64,000 nucleotides of DNA from NCBI GenBank assembly GCA_000442125.1, contig KE546973.1, positions 930,001-994,000 on the forward strand, written 5' to 3'. The stretch comes from Opeltia flavorubescens. Its lineage: Eukaryota; Ascomycota; Lecanoromycetes; Teloschistales; Teloschistaceae. Position numbers and translations under genes: made by a program. The notes beneath the pieces were generated by a model. The model had not been told where the DNA came from and ran no database searches. It worked only from the letters and a program-made list of their open reading frames with translations. Shown here one piece after another: positions 20,810 to 31,201 of the stretch. The stretch's first letter is position 1; each line of letters starts with the position of its first letter.

Positions 20810-21676
20810 TCAATCAATGAAATGCCACTTGACATCTGAAATTCTGCCCAAGCTTTCCGAAGCCAGTTCTTGGAACAGAGCATGGCTGAGATCAATGGAT
20901 TGACCTTCACATCCTCCGCACTTGTCGACTAGTTTCCCTGTGACGGTCTTACCGTTCAATGAAATTTCGGCTTGGCGGCCACAGAACGGGTTGCCATTAG
21001 ATTGTTCACCCATCATTCCATGCGCTAATGCAAAAACCTTTTCGGTGGTGCCGTCGTTGGTCCAGCCGCAGGCACCGAGACCAGTGTCGTAAAAGGTGAT
21101 GTCGCCGGAGCAGACCCCGTTGACCTGTCCGCATTCGGCGGTACTGCCAGGGTTGGAGCTGGTTTGACGAATTGGAGCAGCAGCTTTAGGAGCAGCCGGG
21201 GGAGATGGAGCTTGTGGTACGGGAGCTGGAGCTGGGGAGGAGGGAGCTTTGTAAACGGGAGCGGCAGGTTGAGCTACGGGAGCAACTTGTTTAGCGGGTT
21301 GCTGAACGACCGGAGCAGGCTCTTTGGTGGGGATCGGGGCGGGAGCAGGTACTGGCGCAGCTTGCTTGTTGATGACTGCAAGAGAGCTTGGTGATTCCGG
21401 AGGGGATTGCGGAAGCGCAGGAGCAGGGGCGGGAGCAGGGGCGGGAGCAGGGGCGGGAGCAGGCGCTGGGGCCTTATGAGCTTGATGGTGGGCATGTTGA
21501 GCAACGTGGGCTGCATGAGCCGATGCATGAGGCTTCACCCATATGGTGGTCGTACTCTGGACGGTTGCGACGACCACATCTGTCACTGTTTCGATAACCA
21601 GGATTCGTTTCTCGAGGGGCACTGCTGCGGCCAGAGCCAGAAAGGAGGCTACGACGGAAAAGGTGAATGGTTTCAT
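20810..21676 (-). CDS. Secreted Asp f 7-like double-psi beta-barrel protein
   Basis: Single-exon gene of 288 residues. Signal peptide MKPFTFSVVASFLALAAAVP followed by a Kex2-like LEKR site. A Pro/Ala-rich linker (AP repeats and AKPAAP-type stretches) spans about residues 65-175. The C-terminal 110 residues form an RlpA-like/barwin-type barrel: GDITFYDTGLGACG, the AHGMMG loop, NPFCGRQAEISLNGKTV, and VDKCGGCEGQSIDLSHALF with the conserved Asp-Lys-Cys. This is the layout of Aspergillus allergen Asp f 7 and related cell-wall proteins. A cell-wall role is likely; enzymatic activity is not established. Confidence 0.88.
   Translation of the reverse strand: MKPFTFSVVASFLALAAAVPLEKRILVIETVTDVVVATVQSTTTIWVKPHASAHAAHVAQHAHHQAHKAPAPAPAPAPAPAPAPAPALPQSPPESPSSLAVINKQAAPVPAPAPIPTKEPAPVVQQPAKQVAPVAQPAAPVYKAPSSPAPAPVPQAPSPPAAPKAAAPIRQTSSNPGSTAECGQVNGVCSGDITFYDTGLGACGWTNDGTTEKVFALAHGMMGEQSNGNPFCGRQAEISLNGKTVTGKLVDKCGGCEGQSIDLSHALFQELASESLGRISDVKWHFID
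21421..21456. repeat. 12-base tandem repeat coding for the Pro-Ala linker
   Basis: Three exact copies of GAGCAGGGGCGG at 21421-21456, with degenerate copies on either side. Read on the minus strand they encode Ala-Pro repeats in the linker of the Asp f 7-like protein. Copy number may vary between strains. Confidence 0.8.
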
Positions 21677-22374
21677 CTTGATAAGCGACGAGAACGCTGG
21701 CTGAATCCCGAGATATTTTGCGAATGCAGTTTCTATCGGCTGTTTTGTTGACGGTTAAGTGATCTTGTTCTTGTGATGATAAAGCAAAAATGATGCCGAG
21801 TGGGCTTAAAGAATGTGGAATCGTGTGGTAAAAAGAATGGAAGCCGGTCTCTAGGATCAGCGATGAAAAAGACAGTGAGGATGGACCACTAGGGTTCAGC
21901 AAAAGATGCAGCGACGAGAAACGAGGTAGGAGAGAAAAAGAGTCGGGAAGAAGGGGGAGCGAGGTGGAACAAATACGGAGCGAGCGGTTGGTGAGGGGGG
22001 AGGATTGGTGATTGCAGCGATTCATTCAGGGGTAGAAGCCCAAAGATGCACCGTGCACCAATCAATTTGCTGAATCCAAGACCCTTCAGAGGCACCAGAG
22101 GCTCCCCGCTTACAAGTCCAATCTTAGCCTTGTTTTGAAACCAGACATCTTCTACACAATTAGTCCACACGACAGGACTGCCTCATGGTGCTAGTCGTTC
22201 AGACCCACTCCATGTGTCCATACAGCCAGTCAACCCTTCGCCAATCCCAGGCTGCCAAGCATTGTCTCCTCACTGCCATTAGCCATTTGGTAATCCTAGC
22301 CGGAGCAGGAGAGGATAAATCTGGCTCCTGCCGATGCACACTGCATGCAATTACAGAAAGTTCTTCATTTCAAA
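21677..22374. other. Intergenic region upstream of the Asp f 7-like gene
   Basis: About 700 bases between the start of the secreted protein gene and the stop of CCZ1, both minus. Purine-rich on the plus strand at 21860-22010, so pyrimidine-rich on the minus strand, as often seen in fungal promoters and leaders. Nothing else recognised. Confidence 0.4.
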
Positions 22375-24827
22375 TCATCTGTTCAAGCTGACGAGCCCCT
22401 CAATGTACTGCCTGGCATCGATCCCAATGCCCTCGGCCAGTCTAGCCGGGCCCCATCCTGATGTACCTGTGCTTCTTCCCCAGCTTCCACTCGTCCCTCG
22501 ACTTGTAGATGCTTCATAGTCGCTTGCTTTGCGCATCAAGAATGCCTCTCGATACACCATCTGCTTCATTCTTTGCGAGGCCGCCACGTGCGGCAGCCGC
22601 ATCCATACCACCCACCATCCCCGGTTCGTCTTGCACGTCCGCTCAAACTCCGATTGACGCTGCCGTGTCGAGCTGTATGTGTTGAGGATCTGCGAATGTA
22701 CGCTCAGAGCTTCTACTCGCGTCCAAGGCGGCCTCCCTGCTGCCGATACATTCGCCGTGGAACCCGGCTCGGGGATATTTGGAATCGTGGTATGCACTGT
22801 CAGATTGTACGGATCGTAGACCAAATCGCAAATTGGCTGGGAGCTTCGCGTTGTCCCAGTGCTTTTCGGCGCTGAAGCTTCCAATAGTCGCTCTGATACT
22901 TTACGAGGTGATGTTGAATTTAGTAGAGGCTGCTGCAATGGCCCGAGCTGATGGTGAAGGGAACGATAGAAGGACGGTATGGCGAGGCTGTCAGTCTGTA
23001 GGTCGAAGAGGAAGGTGAAGATAAATGGTCGTTTGACGTACACGACGACCCGTAAGCGATCATACGATGTTCTAGATGCTGTCTTAGAAACCGAAGATTG
23101 GTCCTCCGCTGTTTGCTTGGCCTCTTGCTCAGCCCGCGAAACTATAAGAGTTCGTAACATGATCCTGCTACTCTTTGTCTTCTCGTCCAACATTTCACTC
23201 CTATAAGTAGCTGAGTCGTGCTCAAGCATGTTGTCTTCGCTGTCATTCTCTTCTTCAAGGTCGCCTTGCAGTCCAACCATAAAATAGCCAGGGAAGACGC
23301 TCTCACCGTTTGCAATATTCGACAGATACTGATTTGGTACGGTGGAAGTCTTGTTTTGCCTGTTCTTTTCTATCACATCGTTGACGTTGGATGTGTTTCT
23401 GAAAGAGCTCATAGATGGCGTGCTTAATTTCGAACCGTACAGACCAAAGGTCATGTATTTCATCAGGGTCTCTGTTCCAAATGTAGATTCTGTGCTTGAA
23501 GTAGTAGGCTGAGTTTGCTTATTCCTGCCCATAGTGGCCCTGTCCAAGTCTTTCAAAGGAGATTTCTGTTCGCGCAGAGCCCCTGCCAGGTGTCCTACGA
23601 TTGGCGCAGGGATGCCAAATTCGTGTGGTTGCTCGGTTGCCGACTTGGTTGCTATTTGGCTCGCACTAGCTTTTGACAGGGCGATTTTGGTCTTATTTCT
23701 CCTTTGACGATTGACGGCCACGGGATTCTCTCTAACACCGTAGGCGTTGCGTCCATACCTGAAAAGCAAGCTGACCCAATGGGAAATATGCTTGACAGAA
23801 CGCCTGCTAACAGCGCCCACACCAGAGAATATTACACCATCGGATGGTTGAGGGTCTTGGCCTTGGTGCCAAACATCCACAGATCCCAGTGTAAAGTCCC
23901 TCTCAGCAGTTCCAGAACTTCGACCTGTAATAGCGATTGGCGCTGCCTCCCCAAATCTTGACACAATCAGGTCCACCAATCCGTCTGTCCTTCCTACAAA
24001 GCCTTCAAGAACTTCCCGCTCCCCGCTACCCCATTCTTCTTCCCCTACACCGATCCCGAGCTCTCCGCCAGCAGCAAGCTTAAGCCCATTAAATATGTCT
24101 ACTGCTGGATTGCCGTGTAATAAGACATCCCAGTTCCAGACAAAATTGTCCCAGAAGCGACCCAAGATCGTACAAAACTTCGGCCTCCGCAAGCGCAAAA
24201 ATAATTCGCTCAGTGTCTGGGCATGGTGCAAAAGAAATATCTGATGAGCCTGCATCACTTGCTCCAACAACAAGGTCGGTGGGCTAACCTCACGCGCCGA
24301 GTATTCAAACATGGACCCAGCCTTCGGCTGCGGTGCAGTTGCGCTCAATTTGGGTTCTGATGTACTTGATATGCGAGTCAGATCGATGGACTAATCCGAG
24401 ATCAGACATGGTTATTTCACGAGAGGGGGCGCATACAGCTAGGAGCCACCACCCCGCTTCCAATTCACGCAGAATGATCCTTGATTTCTCGGTCTCTATC
24501 GAGTCTACCGCCTGCTCGTTGGAAAAGGTTCTGCGTCATACCCATGAGCTCGAAGTCGCAATGTGACTATCGAAAAGTTCACTTTGCGAATTCCACCATT
24601 CCTTGCGCCAATCCAACCTGGCGTAATTTCTCGTTTTTGAGCTCTCGGTCGTTATTATCTTGATCATTGTCGGCATCAGAGCGAGTTTTTGTGGCTTTGG
24701 ATCTGGAGTAGTGGTAGACGATCTGCTCTTCTATCGTATCATCGCTCTGGCTTAGGGACGGATTATAGATGGTCAAGAACGCAAGCGTCGCGGGAATGAT
24801 CCCTGGCTTGTTGAAGGTGGTTGACAT
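22375..24827 (-). CDS. CCZ1: Vacuolar fusion protein CCZ1
   Basis: Protein of 784 residues. Ccz1 and Mon1 form the exchange factor for Rab7/Ypt7 in vacuole and late-endosome fusion. Exons 24827-24583, 24530-24437 and 24390-22375. The N-terminal longin part is clear once spliced: IPATLAFLTIYNPSL, DDTIEEQIVYHYS, RQVGLAQGMVEFAKTFSNEQAVDSIETEKSRI, ELEAGWWLLASIDLTRI. Each junction restores this family sequence. Later blocks include FWDNFVWNWDVLL and, near the C-terminus, PFIFTFLFDLQTDSL and GWWVVWMRLP. The start is the ATG of MSTTFNKPG; an upstream in-frame ATG at 24896 adds residues unlike the family. It shares a 365-base divergent promoter with pab2. Confidence 0.92.
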
Positions 24828-25131
24828 AGCATGGCGATCGTTTGCCCCATGAGCTCGAAGAGCGAAGTTGGGATGGCAGCTGACCGAGAAAACCAAGCGT
24901 GTAGACTGATATCCATTTCTTTGTCGTGATTAATTACTGAGCTAGTCTGCCAAGGGTCACCGAAGCTAGGACTTATCTGACTAGCGTGATGGTCCTCGAG
25001 AAAATGAGAAATGCTTCCTATTTTATCAAGCTCCGTACACTTCTTTCCATACACACCAGCCGTTGAAAACAGCAAGCCATGACTTTTTAGTTTTGGCAGA
25101 TGCACGAACCATAAGGCTCTCATTGTGTCCT

Positions 25132-25137
25132 TATATA
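25132..25137 (+). promoter_or_regulatory. TATA-like element upstream of pab2
   Basis: TATATA about 55 bases upstream of the pab2 start codon, in the 365-base divergent promoter shared with CCZ1. The position suits a TATA element only if the leader is very short, so this is tentative. Confidence 0.3.
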
Positions 25138-25192
25138 GCTTTTTCCTTTCTTTGAAAGACTGAAACGGTGTAATCTCAGCGAAGCAGCCACC

Positions 25193-26092
25193 ATGTCTGA
25201 CAATGGCAAGCTGGAAGATGGAAATCTACAAGGACGTGACGAAGGTGGAGACGATGAAGTAAGAGCTTGGTCTTTCTATATCTTCCTACGAACGCGGCCA
25301 GAAAATGCGTTACCGATCCGACATTTCGCAGCCTTCAATGGCACTGTCAGGGAATGGGCGCTGATGATTCCGGCGGTAGGAAGAAATATCAGCTATGAAG
25401 AGACGGGTCGCGGAAATGGAGGCTGAAGCTGCAAAACTACGAGAGATGCAAGCATCGTTAGACCAGCAAGACCAGGACCTCCGTGAAGATCGGGAGGACA
25501 TTGATGCTCGGAGTATCTTTGTGGGTAACGTTGACTACGGCGCGTCCCCGGAAGAAATTCAAGCCCATTTTCAAAGTTGTGGTTCAATCAATCGAGTGAC
25601 CATACTTCTGGACAAGTTTACTGGTCATCCTAAAGGGTGCGTGCTCCGTCTCCGGCCCCTTCTTAATTCTACTCGCAAATCCGTGTCTGCACTGTCATAT
25701 GTCTCGGCGACGGTAAATCTAATGACGGAAAATAGTTACGCGTACGTAGAATTCACCGAACCAAATCTCGTCGCCCAGGCTTTGGTGCTAAATGAAAGCA
25801 TGTTCCGGGGGAGAAATCTGAAGGTATTTCATGAATTCATTCGCAAATCCTTCATCCATTGCTTGCTTACCCTCACTCTTAGGTTGTCCCTAAACGTACC
25901 AATGTCCCTGGCATGACGAGAGGCGGGCGCGGGGGACGTGGAGCGCCGCGCGGTGGTCGGGGTGGATACATGAGAGGGGGAGGGTTTGACCGCGGGTATG
26001 ATCGTTATGATCGTGCACCGTACCCACCACCGCGTGGAGGAGGCTATCGTGGAGGTTATCGAGGAAGGCCCAGGGGTTACGCGCCGTATTGA
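25193..26092 (+). CDS. pab2: Nuclear poly(A)-binding protein Pab2 (PABPN1-like)
   Basis: Protein of 206 residues that binds poly(A) tails in the nucleus and links polyadenylation to RNA decay. Exons 25193-25258, 25380-25636, 25736-25823, 25883-26092. The acidic start leads into a short coiled coil ([20 protein letters not shown]), then one RRM with RNP2 SIFVGNVDY and RNP1 YAYVEF, and an Arg-Gly-rich tail ([15 protein letters not shown]) that is a likely arginine-methylation target. The order coiled coil, RRM, RGG is diagnostic of PABPN1/Pab2. The first acceptor is GGTAG|GAAG; other nearby AG sites bring in stops. All four exons are needed for the complete RRM. Confidence 0.94.
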
Positions 26093-26763
26093 AAAAAAAT
26101 CGCAGGGGATTACTAGGTCGGCTGACACGGTTATGGAAAAAGTCGAATTTGTGCTCGACGAAAGGGAGCAAGGCGGCCACTTGCAGCAGAAATTGGATAT
26201 TTATAAGTCCTGTGTGGAAGCTCTTCGATGAGCTTACATGTATAATTATGGCATTTAAATGGCTCGAAAGATTCTTAGATTTCCTGAGCTTGATTTGCAA
26301 AGTTATCATACGGCTACCAAGTGCTACCATGAGGACGCAACGATTGACTTTACTTCGAGACCACTTCGTATTCAGCCTTACTGCTGACTAAGATCTCGTC
26401 CAATGACTGCATCATGTAATTCTGCGGAGACCCGTATCCGGTTGATTCAAACTCGTTTAGAGACGCTTAAGAACTCTCATGCTGTGTATCGCTGATTCAA
26501 TCAGCGTGACTGAGCGCTTCAATCCGATTGTTTTTGTGTCAACATAGCATCTGGGAGTAACAGGTGATCTGGATTTGCTGGGTACAACAATAATGAAGGA
26601 GGTTTCATAACCGACGACTGCACAGCCCACTCGAGTATCTTCGGGACAGACGTTCCGCATTCGAGGCAAGCGCCTCTTGCTGTCGCGGGCCTTCAAACCA
26701 CGACCCTGACCGTCAAACGGTCGTCGATATCAATATTGCAGCAGGTACACAGGTCAGCCCATC
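26093..26763. other. Intergenic region, pab2 to RSP5
   Basis: About 670 bases between two plus-strand genes, holding the pab2 3' end and the RSP5 promoter. A frame on the minus strand (26457-26696) has no recognisable domain. Confidence 0.4.
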
Positions 26764-29745
26764 ATGGACTCGGATTTGCCTCAGTGAGTAACATGCATCG
26801 GCCCTCTACGAATGTGAAGTATTGATTCACTCACAGGAGCGCCAACCTTCGGGTCACCAGTATGTTTTGACGGAGGATAGAAAGTGTTCAAGACGCTTAC
26901 AAGCTATAGTAATCGCTGCTGATGGGTTATACAAACGTGATGTCTTCAGTAAGACGACCAGATCATATCTACATGTCTGAAACTGATCCGTGCATAATAG
27001 AATTTCCGGATCCATTCGCTGTGGCTACAATCGGAGGCGAACAGACCCGAACAACATCCGTCATTAAGAAAACCCTGAATCCATATTGGAACGAGAGCTT
27101 CGACATGTTGAGTCATTCATCACGTATCGCGTCTGGCAGCCGCTGATGTTCGATAGGAGAGCCTCAGAAGAGAGTATCTTAGCAATCCAGATCTTCGACC
27201 AAAAGAAGTTCAAGAAGAAGGATCAGGGCTTTTTAGGAGTCATCAACGTGAGAATTGGTTCAGTCATAGACCTTGATATTGGTGGTGACGGTGCGAAAGA
27301 ATTTGGAGATCCATGACTCAAGGAACTTGCTGATATATACTTCTCAAGAAATGCTCACACGGGACCTTAAAAAATCCAACGACAACCTCATCGTTCACGG
27401 GAAGCTTATAGTTAACCTTTCGACAAACCTCGTCGCACCGCCGCATCAACCATCTACCACAAGTCATCCCGGCTCCTCGTTGAGTATAGAAAACACAAGC
27501 TCGCCATCAACGACGAACGGCCCGCCAAGGTCACCAACAACACTTCCACCTGCTACAAGCAACATCCAGCACACAGCACCTCCTTCTCACAGTCCAACTC
27601 CCTCCCACCGTCGCCCTACGTCTATCCCGGATTCTGCCCCTCCGCCTGCATCTTCGCAAGTCAACGGGAATCATCAGCCGGGTGGTTCGAGTAGTGGACG
27701 GAACCTAAGCTCTTTTGCCGATAATCAAGGGAGATTACCAGCAGGTTGGGAAAGGAGAGAGGATCAACTAGGGCGAACATATTACGTGGATCACAACACG
27801 CGGACAACAACCTGGTCTAGACCTTCAACCACTTACAGCGAACGTGATCAAAGAAATGCTCTCGAAGCCAATACGCAGCTAGAACGCCAGGCACACCAAA
27901 ACCGCATGCTCCCGGAGGATCGTACGGGCTCCAACTCACCAACTCCAGCGGAACAGCAAGTCAATCATGGCAACACCGCAAATGCGGTGTCTATGATGGC
28001 AACTGGTGCCACAACTGCAGGAACCGGAGAACTTCCAGCTGGTTGGGAACAAAGGCATACCCCTGAGGGCAGGGCTTATTTCGTTGATCATAACACTCGA
28101 ACAACTACCTGGGTCGATCCGCGTCGGCAGCAGTACATCAGAATGTACGGACAGAATCCAGCCGGTAATAATACGACAATCCAGACACAGCCAGTCTCAC
28201 AACTCGGAGCGCTACCAAGCGGATGGGAAATGCGACTAACGAATACTGCAAGAGTATATTTTGTCGATCACAACACAAAGACAACCACCTGGGATGATCC
28301 ACGGCTACCATCGTCCCTGGACCAGAACGTACCACAATACAAACGTGACTTCCGCCGTAAGTTGATTTATTTCAGGTCACAACCTGCGCTTCGGATACTG
28401 TCCGGACAATGCCACGTCAAAGTGCGAAGGGGGCATATATTCGAAGATTCTTATGCTGAAATCATGCGGCAAAACGCCAACGATCTGAAGAAGAGATTAA
28501 TGATCAAATTTGATGGTGAAGACGGTCTTGATTACGGAGGCTTGTCGAGGNATTGCCACTGAAAGATGTTCTAATTATCCAGCTAATCTCGGGAATAGAG
28601 AATTTTTCTTCCTCTTGTCCCACGAAATGTTCAATCCGTTCTATTGCCTCTTCGAATACTCTGCTCACGACAACTATACCCTTCAAATCAACCCTCATTC
28701 TGGGATCAATCCTGAACATTTAAATTACTTCAAGTTCATTGGGCGGGTGGTCGGTTTAGCCATCTTCCATCGACGTTTCCTCGACGCGTTCTTTATCGGC
28801 GCCTTCTACAAGATGATTCTGAGGAAGAAAGTATCCCTTGCCGATATGGAAGGTGTTGACGCAGATTTCCATAAAAGCTTGACTTGGATGCTGTATGTTC
28901 TCGTCCGAGTTTTCACAGGATTTTGTTAACCCAATGACAGGGAACACGACATAACGGGTGTTATTGATGCCGATTTCACTACCGAGGACGAAAGATTCGG
29001 GGAAACCACTACAGTCGAGCTCAAACCTGGCGGCGTAGATATAGAGGTGACCAACGAGAATAAAAAGGAATATGTTGAGTACGTGTGGTTGAATCTGATG
29101 TGCTTCATTCATGATACTAATTCTATTACAGGGCGATGGTTGAATGGAGAATTCAGAAGCGCGTCGATGAACAATTTCAGGCCTTCGTCACTGGCTTCAA
29201 CGAGCTAATCCCGCCCGATCTTGTCAACGTCTTTGACGAGCGCGAATTGGAACTCCTGATTGGAGGTATTGCAGATATCGATGTCGTTGATTGGAAGAAG
29301 CATACCGATTACAGAGGGTACGAAGAGAACTCGCCAGTCATTCAGAACTTTTGGAATGTATGCTATCTTCCCGATTGAACTTCACTCCCAGTGCTCTGAC
29401 TGAATGTTGCAGTGCATCCAATCTTGGGACGCAGAACAGAAGTCGCGTCTGTTGCAATTTGCTACTGGAACATCTCGAATACCGGTCAACGGATTCAAGG
29501 ACCTGCAGGGAAGCGATGGCCCAAGAAGGTTCACAATCGAAAACTCAGGATCGAAGAACGCTCTGCCTAAGTCACACACCTGGTATGTTTCGGTCGCAAG
29601 TCTAAGTTCTTTGCCTCTGCGATCAAGAGCTGACCGCCGCTTTAGTTTCAACCGTTTGGATCTGCCGGCATACGACACATATTTTGATTTGCAGCAAAAG
29701 CTGACAATAGCGGTAGAAGAAACCGTGGGATTCGGGCAGGAATAG
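26764..29745 (+). CDS. RSP5: HECT-type E3 ubiquitin ligase Rsp5/Nedd4
   Basis: Protein of 816 residues (hulA in Aspergillus) that ubiquitinates membrane transporters and many other targets. Eleven exons: 26764-26783, 26837-26859, 26910-26948, 27001-27106, 27157-27290, 27349-28549, 28599-28892, 28941-29078, 29132-29357, 29413-29582, 29646-29745. Domains: a C2 domain (1-130; [30 protein letters not shown]), three WW domains (about 237-267, 336-366 and 396-426, each with the two Trp), and a HECT domain from about 480. The catalytic Cys784 (KSHTCFNRLDLP) is itself split by the last intron. The sixth donor reads G-N because base 28551 is ambiguous; T fits. The total length is close to yeast Rsp5. 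Confidence 0.96.
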
Positions 29746-31201
29746 GTGCAACAGGAAGGAGGGGTATGCACGTAACTGTATCTAGGATGGAGTTCGACCA
29801 TTATGAATATGTCACGTCTTCTCGCATGCGTGTTTGGGGGGCGCAAGGCATCGGACGGTCAGAGACGAGGGCCAAAGCTACCAGGCTCGATACCGAGGCT
29901 CGACGGCACACTTGAACAGCCTTGCCTACCTCGTTTAAATGATAGGATATAAATTACTCCCTTGCCTCAATTTTCTATCTACAGTTTCGGAATGATCTTC
30001 ATGCTCAGAGCGTAATAGACTCAAGTTTCTGTCGCAAAATCCATTTCAAAACATTCAATTCAGTCCCAGGGAGAGCGACTACACGTGATTACAATCAGGG
30101 TAATGAGTTACTATTTGAAGAGAGACACAAGAGATAATATTATGACTAGGTTGAGCCTTGTTATATCGCGTCGATGCTGTAACACAGAAATATGCATTCC
30201 AGAAGTTGTGTCATGATTAAATGGCTTACTTATCATGTCAACTGTAGTTGAATTTGTGCAAAAAGTCATTCCTACCAGCCTCTTGCCTTTGCTGGCATAA
30301 AAAATCCTCGGAGAAAACAGCTGGAAAGGGTTTAGATACGGACGGTAACGAAGCCAAGTCCGCCCGTCGCTAAGTGTTTTTCAGCCTCCCCAAATAGGTT
30401 ATTTTGTGTTCGCAGGTACGAAAAGTTGGCAGGAATGGTTGAATGTTTTGGCCTTGGATTCCTCTTCCTTTCATTCCCGTTGCATGCCGTCACGGTAAAG
30501 CTGGTCATCACAAAAAAAACCATATCACCCTCTGCTTTCTATTTCCACACATGGGGTAGATCTTTTTACGAAGTCTTGATTGCGTGAGATAATCAAATCT
30601 TGGAATTGGACATTTTATCTTGGCAATACCGTCCAGTCTGCAAATTTCCCGCACCAGTATTTCAGTTTGAAACGTGCTCGAAATTTGTTAGGCATCCCCT
30701 TAGAAAATCGCAAATGGGTTTAAGTAACGGAATTGAGGAATGGTACGTTAGATGTACTACTATTAGGGTGAACTCGGATCCCGGGGACTTCTGGATAAGG
30801 TTTGGATGAGAAAGTTCCAGAGTAATCTCAATTCGAAGGGGAGGGGTATTACAAATAGACAATACAAGGATTTCAACCTCAAAACTCCATACGGTGGGCA
30901 CTAAAATATGGGAAGAATTGAATAAGAACATCTTATGAAGGCCGATGTGCCAGAAGTGTTTTCTTCAGCTACTCGAACACCCACGTAAGATACAATAAGC
31001 CTTCCAAATGCGATAGCCATTTCTGAACCTGAGATCAAATGCCGAAGCCGCTAATGGAGTACCTCGCCCATGATCCTAAACACCTCGCTTGCTAAGGTGC
31101 TACAACCGTGAAAAGTCATTCAAGGAGAGATAAAGGGTGATAGACATAGAATTACTCCGTGCCCACGGTGATTGATATAATGCATTGCTTCGTCCTCGAA
31201 C
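29746..31201. other. Long convergent intergenic region
   Basis: About 1.46 kb between the 3' ends of RSP5 and the Ahc1-like gene, unusually long for convergent genes here. A minus-strand frame of 63 codons (30523-30332) and others show no family resemblance. I see no tRNA, repeat or transposon remains. An unannotated noncoding RNA is possible but unsupported. Confidence 0.4.

Noticed and set aside
30332-30523. 63-codon minus-strand frame between RSP5 and the Ahc1-like gene
   Set aside because: Short, no recognisable feature, no splice support.
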